Shown piece after piece: positions 25,454 to 32,972 of a stretch of 64,000 nucleotides of DNA (positions are counted from its first letter, which is position 1; each line of letters opens with the position of its first letter). Both the position numbers and the translations under genes were made by a program. Source of the stretch: Drouetiella sp036703255 (GTDB lineage Bacteria; Cyanobacteriota; Cyanobacteriia; Elainellales; Elainellaceae); NCBI GenBank assembly GCA_036703255.1, contig DATNPL010000195.1, forward strand, positions 1 through 64,000, given 5' to 3'. Below the pieces are notes generated by a model. The model ran no database searches. It was not told the origin of the DNA and saw only the letters and a program-made list of their open reading frames with translations.

Positions 25454-28036
25454 TTAGCTAATCACAAAGTTTACTAACTTTCCAGGGACAACAATCACCT
25501 TTTTGACTTCTTTGTCTGCAATATAGCGCTGCGCCAGCTCTGACTCACGGGCAAGCTGCTCTAGCGCGGCGCGATCGGCCTGAGCCGGAACCTGGATCGT
25601 GCCCCGCGTCTTGCCCATGACTTGAATCACCAGCGAAATTTCATCCACCACCAGAGCAGCGCGATCGAGCTGACACCAGGCTTGGGTGTGAATCGAATCG
25701 GCGTGACCTAAGCCATGCCACAGCTCTTCGGTGATGTGGGGCGCAAACGGAGCCAGCAGCTTCAGCAGGGTATCAATGCCCTCGGCATAGACAGGCGAAT
25801 CTTTACAGGCGGCATCTCCTAAGGCATTGCTCAGCTTCATCACCTCCGAAATAGCCGTGTTGAACTGATAGTCGCCCTCTAAATCTTCACTGACCGCCTC
25901 AATTGCTAAGTGGATCGATCGCCGCAGATCTTTCTCGGCTTTTGTTAACTCCTGGAGCGATCCTGACGTTTGGCGCTGAGCGGCTGTTTTGCTCTCGGCA
26001 AATTCTGACACCAATCGCCATACCCGGTTCAAGAAGCGGAATTGCCCTTCTACATCAGCATCATCCCACTCCAGATCCTTTTCAGGGGGCGCTTTAAACA
26101 AAATAAACATCCGCGCTGTGTCAGCGCCCTGTTTGCCCAGCACATCCTTCGGATCGATGCCGTTGTATTTAGACTTCGACATTTTTTCGTAGAAGACCTC
26201 TAGCGCTTCACCCGTGTCGGGATCGCGGGGGTCAGCTGGGTTAATTTGCTGCGGCGGCACATACTTTCCGGTGGTCGGATTTTTGTAGGCTGCCGCCTGC
26301 ACCATTCCCTGAGTCAACAAGCGGCTAAAGGGTTCATCGAAGTTTAGCAAGCCGCGATCGCGCAACACCTTCGTGAAAAAGCGCGAATACAGCAGGTGCA
26401 AAATCGCGTGTTCAATGCCGCCCACATACTGATCCACAGGCATCCAGTCATTGGCCTTTTGAGGATCAAACGCCTGCTTGTCGTTACGAGCATCGGGATA
26501 GCGGAGGTAGTACCACGACGAACACATAAAAGTGTCCATCGTGTCGGTTTCGCGCCGTGCCGGGGTGCCGCAGGTAGGGCAAGGCACATTAATCCAGGAG
26601 TCTAACTTGGATAGAGGCGAAGCCCCCCGACCCGAAAACTCTACTTCTTCAGGCAGCAAGACAGGCAAATCGGCATCTGGAACAGGCACCGTACCGCAGT
26701 CGGAACAGTGGATCACCGGAATTGGTGAACCCCAATAGCGCTGCCGCGAAATCAGCCAATCTCGCAGACGGTAGTTGACCGTGCCCACGCCCTTACCGTT
26801 GGCTTCTAGCCATTTGACTGCCGCCTCAACGCTCTGCCCTGCGCCTTTACCCGCTGCAACGCCATCTAACGCCTCCGAATTGACCATGAAGCCCTCATCG
26901 GCATAGGCAACTTTCATTGTCTCGGCATCTAGCACCTGATCGGGGGGCTGCACGACCACTTTAATCGGTAGGCTATATTTCTTGGCAAACTCAAAGTCAC
27001 GTTGGTCGTGGGCTGGAACCGCCATGATTGCGCCTGTGCCGTAGCCCATCAACACATAGTCAGCAATCCAGACCGGAATTTTTTCGCCATTGACAGGATT
27101 AAGGGCATAGCTACCCGTCCAGACTCCAGTTTTCTCTTTGTCTTCAGCCGTGCGATCGATCTCACTCTTTCCGGCTGCTGCCGCCTGGTAAAGGGCGATC
27201 GCCTCTGCCTGTTCTGCCGTTGTCAGCTGTGGCACGAGCGGATGCTCAGGCGACAGCACCATAAAGGTCGCCCCCCAGAGCGTGTCTGGGCGGGTGGTAA
27301 AGACAGGTAGATCTTCCCCCGTCTCGGTTTTAAAGATGACCTGTGCTCCGATCGATTTGCCGATCCAGTTTTCCTGCATCAGCTTGACGCGCTCTGGCCA
27401 GCCCTCTAGCTTGTCCAAATCGGTCAAGAGTTGTTCCGCATAGTCTGTAATTTTGAGGAACCACTGCCGCAGCAAGCGCCGCTCTACTAGCGCCCCCGAT
27501 CGCCAAGATTTTCCTTGGCTATCGACCTGCTCGTTGGCCAACACCGTCTGGTCGATCGGGTCCCAATTAACCGTAGCTTCTTTCTGGTACGCCAATCCTG
27601 CCTTGAAAAACTCCAAAAAGAGCCATTGCGTCCAGTGATAGTAGTCGGGCGAACAGGTCGCGACTTCCCGCGTCCAGTCAATCGACAGCCCAAGCTGCTT
27701 GAGCTGATTCCGCATCTGCTCAATATTCTGCTGCGTCCATTTAGCCGGAGGAATGCCGCGCTCGATCGCCGCATTTTCGGCAGGCAGGCCAAAGGCATCC
27801 CAGCCCATAGGGTGCAACACCCGATAGCCCTGCATCCTCTTGTGGCGGGCGATCACATCCGTAATGGTGTAGTTACGAACATGTCCCATGTGCAGATTGC
27901 CAGAGGGATAAGGAAACATCGAAACCGCATAGTATTTCGGCAGATCGCTGTTTTCAGGCGCTAGGTCTAGCCCCTGATCTGCCCAAACTTGCTGCCACTT
28001 TTCCTCGATCGCTGCCGGGTTGTAACGGGACTCCAC
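25454..28036 (-). CDS. leuS: Leucyl-tRNA synthetase
   Basis: 860 residues from a GTG start preceded by AGGAG. It is a class I synthetase that charges tRNA-Leu. The HIGH motif appears as GNLHMGHVRNYT (about 46-57). The CP1 editing domain includes TTRPDTLWGATF and GYGTGAIMAVPAHDQRD. A zinc-type knuckle is present (CSDCGTVP, CPTCGTPARRETDTMDTF). KMSKS appears as EKMSKSKYNGIDP (about 625-637). Anticodon-binding and C-terminal domains are complete. The length and motif order are those of bacterial LeuRS; nothing is missing. Confidence 0.97.
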   Translation of the reverse strand: MESRYNPAAIEEKWQQVWADQGLDLAPENSDLPKYYAVSMFPYPSGNLHMGHVRNYTITDVIARHKRMQGYRVLHPMGWDAFGLPAENAAIERGIPPAKWTQQNIEQMRNQLKQLGLSIDWTREVATCSPDYYHWTQWLFLEFFKAGLAYQKEATVNWDPIDQTVLANEQVDSQGKSWRSGALVERRLLRQWFLKITDYAEQLLTDLDKLEGWPERVKLMQENWIGKSIGAQVIFKTETGEDLPVFTTRPDTLWGATFMVLSPEHPLVPQLTTAEQAEAIALYQAAAAGKSEIDRTAEDKEKTGVWTGSYALNPVNGEKIPVWIADYVLMGYGTGAIMAVPAHDQRDFEFAKKYSLPIKVVVQPPDQVLDAETMKVAYADEGFMVNSEALDGVAAGKGAGQSVEAAVKWLEANGKGVGTVNYRLRDWLISRQRYWGSPIPVIHCSDCGTVPVPDADLPVLLPEEVEFSGRGASPLSKLDSWINVPCPTCGTPARRETDTMDTFMCSSWYYLRYPDARNDKQAFDPQKANDWMPVDQYVGGIEHAILHLLYSRFFTKVLRDRGLLNFDEPFSRLLTQGMVQAAAYKNPTTGKYVPPQQINPADPRDPDTGEALEVFYEKMSKSKYNGIDPKDVLGKQGADTARMFILFKAPPEKDLEWDDADVEGQFRFLNRVWRLVSEFAESKTAAQRQTSGSLQELTKAEKDLRRSIHLAIEAVSEDLEGDYQFNTAISEVMKLSNALGDAACKDSPVYAEGIDTLLKLLAPFAPHITEELWHGLGHADSIHTQAWCQLDRAALVVDEISLVIQVMGKTRGTIQVPAQADRAALEQLARESELAQRYIADKEVKKVIVVPGKLVNFVIS

Positions 28037-28210
28037 GGACTACTCCTAACTGAATAACGGGGGATTAATAACTTCACTCCATTCTAGAGGGATGCCAGAG
28101 GGATGGAGAATGTCAGACTAAAGATTGAAGATTAGATTATCCGCTGAGGCGCATCTTAATAAATAATTTTCATGGAGCAGTGTTCAGGAAGATTTACAGA
28201 AAGGCTGGTC

Positions 28211-28618
28211 ATGACTGAACCCGTCAAAGTTTTTGTATACGGAACCTTAAAGCCCGGAGAATGCAACTATGAATCTTATTGTGCGGACTCTGTTATCGAA
28301 GTGCAGGCAGCCGTCACCTATGGCGAACTGTTTGATCTGCCATTTGACTATCCTGCCATGACCGAAGGCGATCGCCCGGTACATGGCTATCTGCTCTGCT
28401 TTCCCAACCCCACAATTCTGAGCGACTTAGATGAACTAGAAGACTACAATCCCGATCGTCCTGAGGAACAAAATGAATATTATCGGCAAGAGCTAGAGAT
28501 ATTTAGCCCTGAAGGAAAATCTTTGGGCAATGCCTGGGTCTACCTCATGAGTGCCGAACGGGCGATCGGCATGGGTGGTATTTTGCTGCCGGACGGTAAA
28601 TGGATGGGGACTGTCTAG
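28211..28618 (+). CDS. Gamma-glutamylcyclotransferase-like (AIG2/GGCT family) protein
   Basis: About 135 residues from the ATG at 28211 (an ATG 39 bp upstream would add 13). It opens with the family signature KVFVYGTLKPGECNY, the substrate loop of the GGCT fold. YGELFDLPFDYPAM, GYLLCF and LDELEDYNPDRPEEQNEYYR follow. The acidic E in DELEDY is at the place of the family catalytic glutamate. Members act on gamma-glutamyl peptides, but many relatives have unknown substrates. It stands alone and is convergent with the anti-sigma gene. Confidence 0.85.
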   Translation: MTEPVKVFVYGTLKPGECNYESYCADSVIEVQAAVTYGELFDLPFDYPAMTEGDRPVHGYLLCFPNPTILSDLDELEDYNPDRPEEQNEYYRQELEIFSPEGKSLGNAWVYLMSAERAIGMGGILLPDGKWMGTV

Positions 28619-28692
28619 TCGCTATTACACAGACGAATAGGCCAAAATGTCAGCGCGAAGCGCTCAATCAACAGCAGCTTATACTAGACAGC

Positions 28693-28734
28693 AATAGAGC
28701 AAGCAACCGGATAACTCAGGCTGTTTGCTCTATT
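28693..28734. terminator. Bidirectional terminator-like hairpin
   Basis: AATAGAGCAA (28693-28702) pairs with TTGCTCTATT (28725-28734); the flanks ACAG/CTGT extend it. It lies between the convergent GGCT-like gene and the anti-sigma gene and can serve both. The remaining bases between these genes hold nothing recognisable. Confidence 0.6.
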
Positions 28735-28867
28735 ACTGTTTAACCTATGATGTCTAAACTGGAGGCTCAGCTAATATTTAGCCTAGTTATGAGCCTGTGT
28801 AAGCTTCAGGAAAATCAGGCTATGCCAATTCCTCAAGTGTCCTTGAGTATGGCGCGATCGCCTCTCT

Positions 28868-29422
28868 TTATTGAGGAGAGCTAGGAGCCGCAATAGCCGC
28901 CTTGGGAATCTCAATCACCGGGCGATCGAGCGCAATCATCAATCCATCGCTAGGAACCGCCTGCTCAGACTGAATTCTTGCCATCGAGGGAGTAAATTCT
29001 GACCGAGGCACCAGACCCACTAATGCTCCGACAAACAGAGCGGCGATCGCCAGACCGCTACCCCAAACCACTGCGCGTCGAGGCTTACGCTCAATGCGGG
29101 CAAATACCTGCGCTACCGTCTGCTCTACAGGCTGCTCTGAAGGGGGCACAGGCAGGCTGCGGAAGCTGTAGCGTAGCTTCATCAGGCGCATGTGCAGACG
29201 CTGCATTGCCGGATCAGTTGCCAATAGCACCTCAACTTGGCGCTTCTCATCAGCCGTGACTTCGCCATCTAGATAAGCGCTAAGCAGCTCAAAGCGATCG
29301 CGCTTTTCAAGAGCTTCTAGAGTCAACCCATCTGAAGCCAAGCAAGCAGAGTCTTCCGCTTGACCCTGCGCGAAGCGCGAAGAATTGGCATCATTATTGT
29401 ACTCATCAAAGTTAGGAGTCAT
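28868..29422 (-). CDS. Anti-sigma factor partner of the SigG-like sigma factor
   Basis: About 184 residues from the ATG at 29422; a TTG 18 bp upstream is also open. The N-terminal cytoplasmic domain has the anti-sigma segment RFELLSAYLDGEVTADEKRQ with VEVLLATDPAMQRLHMRL, a helical sigma-binding fold without the Cys/His zinc motif. One membrane helix follows (about 120-140, VVWGSGLAIAALFVGALVGL), then a short extracytoplasmic tail. It lies 266 bp downstream of the ECF sigma gene on the same strand. This pairing is standard for membrane-linked sigma control; in Anabaena the SigG partner is called SapG. Confidence 0.8.
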   Translation of the reverse strand: MTPNFDEYNNDANSSRFAQGQAEDSACLASDGLTLEALEKRDRFELLSAYLDGEVTADEKRQVEVLLATDPAMQRLHMRLMKLRYSFRSLPVPPSEQPVEQTVAQVFARIERKPRRAVVWGSGLAIAALFVGALVGLVPRSEFTPSMARIQSEQAVPSDGLMIALDRPVIEIPKAAIAAPSSPQ

Positions 29423-29688
29423 TTCTATAAAATCTCTCAAGAGAGAAAGAGTGGACAGCTATCTAGTTCAGCTCAGTTAGTCTAAATTTACCTGGTCTAT
29501 ACCGATCGAAGCACCCGATTCAACTAAATAGCTCAGAGTAAAGAGCAAATAGCTCAGAGAACCGAATCCATTTGCCACAATCGCATTTCAAATCTCAGTA
29601 AAACTGTATCGAAATACACGGACAATCCTCTGGATAATCATGCTTCATTCATAGCCTAGAGAATCAGGACTCGTCATCTGTGCAAAGG

Positions 29689-30396
29689 CTAAGCTTCTAG
29701 GTAGTTTTGCAACTGAGACTGTAGGCGCTGGCGTGCTCTAGCAATGCGAGATTTCACCGTGCCGAGCGAAACGCCCGTAAGTTCAGCGATTTCTTCGTAA
29801 GCCATGCCTTCAATTTCCCGCAGCACGATCGTAGTACGAAACACTTCGGGCAGGTCAGCGATCGCTTCTCTGAGCTTTTCGTAAAACTCCTGCGTTGCCA
29901 GTTCGTCATCCGGGCGAGGATCATCGGAGGCGATGTCCCAGCTCATTTCCCCATCTTCCAGGTTGAGGGGCGCATCTAGAGAGAGCGGTGGGCTAACTCT
30001 TTTGCGCTTGCGTAGCTCGTCATAGAACAGGTTTGTTGCAATGCGGCTCAGCCATCCCCGGAATTTTTCTGGCTCTTGCAGTCGGGTGATATTACGATAA
30101 ACGCGAATCCAGACTTCTTGAGACAGATCGGCGCGATCGCTCCAGTCGGGTGCCAGGTGATAAAGCACCTTTTCTACATGAGACTGGTAACGCCGAATAA
30201 GTTCCGCAAACACTGACTTACCTGGACGCAGCCCGGTCTGACATTGCAAGATCAAGTCATAATTAGAGAGCTTGTCAACGGGCATAGCTGCTTGAGTAGC
30301 GATCGCCTCAACCGCCGACCAGGATACGGGCAGAGATTCACGGCTCATGGACAGGACTTGACTCTGAGGGATTCCATTATTGAATGACGCTGACAT
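29689..30396 (-). CDS. sigG: ECF-type (group 3) sigma factor, SigG-like
   Basis: 235 residues from an ATG. Sigma region 2 spans about 65-135 (FAELIRRYQSHVEKVLYHLA, DLSQEVWIRVYRNI, FRGWLSRIATNLFYDELRKR). Region 4 spans about 170-230 (LPEVFRTTIVLREIEGMAYE, EIAELTGVSLGTVKSRIARA). Regions 1 and 3 are absent. The N-terminal extension of about 50 residues and the presence of an anti-sigma gene downstream match cyanobacterial SigG. It probably redirects RNA polymerase to envelope-stress genes when released. The long upstream region contains a terminator for the gene before it. Confidence 0.85.
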   Translation of the reverse strand: MSASFNNGIPQSQVLSMSRESLPVSWSAVEAIATQAAMPVDKLSNYDLILQCQTGLRPGKSVFAELIRRYQSHVEKVLYHLAPDWSDRADLSQEVWIRVYRNITRLQEPEKFRGWLSRIATNLFYDELRKRKRVSPPLSLDAPLNLEDGEMSWDIASDDPRPDDELATQEFYEKLREAIADLPEVFRTTIVLREIEGMAYEEIAELTGVSLGTVKSRIARARQRLQSQLQNYLEA

Positions 30397-31056
30397 TTGT
30401 GAGATGTTCCCTTACTTGCTACAGGTTTGCAGGAGATTGTGCTGTGATATGGACTGAATCCAGATCGAAGGTTTGAACCTAAAGTAATCTTCTGAATCTT
30501 CAGTTTGTTCAATTATTACTGAACATTCAAGGAATAAAAAAAGTTCAAAACTTTTTGAACCTCTCTTTAGACCGTCTACAGCTTGATTTGGAAGAATCCG
30601 GAAGGTTTTGAAAATTTCTTTCAAATTCTTGAAGTGATTGAGCAGAGGCACTTTCGTGCAGCTAAATCAGTCAAAACAAGCAGTGCATCAACCAGCTTGA
30701 AGAGCCACCCCTGTGTATAGGTCTAGCACTTTCGATAGAGCGATCGCTTCACCCGGTAGGACAATTTCGTATCTGGATAGATAGTCTGGACAGACGGGAC
30801 AGGAAAGAACTGAGTTCCTGAAGGCATAAATCTCTCTAAACCCTGCCACCTTATAGGTTGATATAGACCCAAGAACAGCCGTTCACTACACTACGCCGAT
30901 TCTGTGGTGATATCTGGCAGCTCACCAAGGGTTATAAGGTCAATAGGGTTGCGGGTCAATAATTGTCACAGCCCGCTCCTACCCTCTCGACTGAGATGCA
31001 AAACCTCAACAGAAGCCGCTCTCTCCTTGTTTAGCGTTAAAAACTGCTTTAAGCCG
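30397..31056. other. 660-bp intergenic region, sigG upstream region
   Basis: The region lies downstream of the GT4 gene and upstream of sigG (both minus). It holds a strong minus-strand terminator at 30536-30560 and the palindrome TGTTCA-N8-TGAACA at 30515-30534, which may be an operator. A 79-codon open frame at 30412-30651 spans the terminator and is not called. The part at 30660-31050 shows no gene. Confidence 0.5.
30536..30560 (-). terminator. Intrinsic terminator downstream of the GT4 gene
   Basis: In minus-strand reading, GTTCAAAA-AG-TTTTGAAC is followed directly by seven T residues. It ends transcription from the polysaccharide genes about 500 bp after the GT4 stop, or acts as an attenuator about 140 bp before sigG. 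Confidence 0.65.
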
Positions 31057-32895
31057 CTATTCATTCTGGCTCAGCCCGACACGCCGCTTTAGCTGTTGCC
31101 ACACCGTTCTAGCTTTCCAAAACTTGCTGCTTTGCATAGCAGCCATCTCCTGCTGAGCTGACTCTAGATGCGCTTCGGATTGCTGAAGGTGGCTACGCAA
31201 CTGCTTCTTCTCCGTTCTGAGTTTCTCAAAGCGCGATCGCTGTCGATCGATTTGCAATTTTAAGGTTTGAGTGAGGGCATACGCTTGGCTCAACTCAGTG
31301 CCAGTCTGCTGGAGCTGTTCTTGCTGCTGTTGAAGATGCCGATGCTGCTGCTGGAGCTGTTCTTCCTTCTCTTGAAGTTGTATCTGCTGCTGCTGGAGCT
31401 GTTCTTGCTGCTGTTGAAGATGCCGATGCTGCTGCTGGAGCTGTCCTTCCTTCTCTTGAAGTTGATCATGGGTAGATGTCAAGTCAGTGAGAGCTTGTTG
31501 CAGCCGGGTTTCTAGAGCAGGTCTCACAACCGTATCAAAAATTGCCCGCGTGTAGCTACCCAGGGTTAGATCTAGAGGTGCTATGGCAGGAATGTCAGAG
31601 GAAGAGGGAGCGATCGCCATTGTGCCTTGATCGACTACATCTTGATATAGCGCCAGGTAGCGTTCTGTCTGGACTGAGATGGCATATTCTTTTTCCACGA
31701 GTTGCCGACAAGACGCACCCAAGACCTGATGTTTTTCAGGGTTAAGTACGGTCTGCAAAATAGCCTCAGACATTTGGGCAATGTCGCCTACAGGAACCAG
31801 CCATCCGGTTTTGCCAGGAATGACAACGTCCGGGATGCCGCCCACATCAAACGCCAAAACTGGCGTACCGCAGCTCATGGCCTCCAGCATTGTATTGGGC
31901 AAATTATCCTCTAGCGACGGCAGCACAAAGACATCGGCTGCTGAGTAAATCTCTCGCAACATGTCATCGGATGCGATCGTGCCAAAGGAATGCACCGGAA
32001 TTGGCAAAGATTCGAGGAGAGGATCAGGTTCGCCAAAGCAGAGCAGTTTTAGTCGCCCAGCGGCTGCCAAGGCATGAAATTTAGGGTTTTCCAGGCATTG
32101 CTGAGTAGCTTGGAGTAGCTCTGCAAAGCCTTTACGATGCTCAACGGCGGTAAATGCCCCAAACAGCAGCGTTGTCGTATCTGGAGCAATCTTGAAGCGT
32201 TGCTTGGCCGTTGATTTGTCCATTGGCGTGAATTGATCAGTTTCCAATGAATTGGGAATGACTTCAACTCTCAGGTTGTGGAACAGGCGGCTACGCCTTG
32301 CACATTCTGCCATCCACCGACTGGGCGTAACGATCGTCAGTCTTGCCTCCGCGAAAAGATCGAGCTTATCTTGCAGCACAGCAGCCGCTAGCCCATGCGA
32401 ATCATGCATCAATTGAGGGCAACTGGCACAATCAACCTCGTACTTCAGGCACCCAGCCGAATAGTGACAGCCGCCTGTAAACGCACACATATCGTGCAGC
32501 GTCCAGACTACGGGCTTACCCAAGGCAAATAGCTTTTTTAACGTGGCTGGAGACTGAAATTGAGTCACCCAGTGAAGGTTTATCAGATCCGCTGCCTGCA
32601 CGACTGGCAAGGCACTCACATCCCAACCTGGGTAAGGAAAGGAAAATAAAGTGTTGGAGAGCGGGGTTCTTACCGCATCGATACCATCAGATTGAACGAG
32701 GCTTATAGAAAGCCCATTAGTTTTGCAATCAATAGGTTCTGCGGCAACTTCTAGCACCGCTGGATCTTTTGACTTCTTAGAAAGGCAAACCAAAGTTTCT
32801 TGGTGCCCCTGCTGGAGCAAGCCTTGATGCAAACGATAAACGGCTCTAGCAGCGCCACCCTCAATATCCCAGGTATTAAGTTGAACGATCTGCAT
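31057..32895 (-). CDS. Family 4 glycosyltransferase with long C-terminal coiled coil
   Basis: About 612 residues from the ATG at 32895; a longer frame to 33006 would overlap the upstream gene, so I prefer the start at MQIVQLNTWDIEGGAARAVY. The GT-B catalytic part covers about 1-400: VWTLHDMCAFTGGCHYSAGC, IAPDTTTLLFGAFTAVEHRK, and the EX7E motif LPSLEDNLPNTMLEAMSCGT. A linker and then a Gln-rich coiled coil follow (about 470-580), containing a 28-residue duplication. The last 25 residues (AMQSSKFWKARTVWQQLKRR...) match the tail of the glycosyltransferase at 40997-42898. Probably an exopolysaccharide transferase in a membrane-associated complex. Confidence 0.88.
   Translation of the reverse strand: MQIVQLNTWDIEGGAARAVYRLHQGLLQQGHQETLVCLSKKSKDPAVLEVAAEPIDCKTNGLSISLVQSDGIDAVRTPLSNTLFSFPYPGWDVSALPVVQAADLINLHWVTQFQSPATLKKLFALGKPVVWTLHDMCAFTGGCHYSAGCLKYEVDCASCPQLMHDSHGLAAAVLQDKLDLFAEARLTIVTPSRWMAECARRSRLFHNLRVEVIPNSLETDQFTPMDKSTAKQRFKIAPDTTTLLFGAFTAVEHRKGFAELLQATQQCLENPKFHALAAAGRLKLLCFGEPDPLLESLPIPVHSFGTIASDDMLREIYSAADVFVLPSLEDNLPNTMLEAMSCGTPVLAFDVGGIPDVVIPGKTGWLVPVGDIAQMSEAILQTVLNPEKHQVLGASCRQLVEKEYAISVQTERYLALYQDVVDQGTMAIAPSSSDIPAIAPLDLTLGSYTRAIFDTVVRPALETRLQQALTDLTSTHDQLQEKEGQLQQQHRHLQQQQEQLQQQQIQLQEKEEQLQQQHRHLQQQQEQLQQTGTELSQAYALTQTLKLQIDRQRSRFEKLRTEKKQLRSHLQQSEAHLESAQQEMAAMQSSKFWKARTVWQQLKRRVGLSQNE
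31306..31464. repeat. 75-bp direct repeat, 84-bp period, in coiled-coil coding region
   Basis: Positions 31306-31380 and 31390-31464 are identical except for one T/C change. The 84-bp period equals 28 residues, exactly four heptads, so the duplication lengthens the coiled coil without changing its register. Confidence 0.85.
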
Positions 32896-32972
32896 GGAAC
32901 GACCTGCTGTTAACGCTTGGGTGTAAGGATAAAGGGTATTGATACCGAAGAAGGCACGTAAACCTATAGAGC

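Noticed and set aside
28037..28171. Searched for a leucine leader peptide or T-box before leuS
   Set aside because: No Leu-rich short ORF, no T-box sequence and no terminator stem in the 135 bp.
30412..30651. 79-codon open frame upstream of sigG
   Set aside because: It spans an intrinsic terminator with seven T residues (30536-30560), has no familiar sequence and no ribosome-binding site.
31306..31464. Direct repeats considered as a CRISPR array
   Set aside because: Only two 75-bp units with a 9-bp gap, inside a coding frame with heptad periodicity; no spacers and no cas genes.
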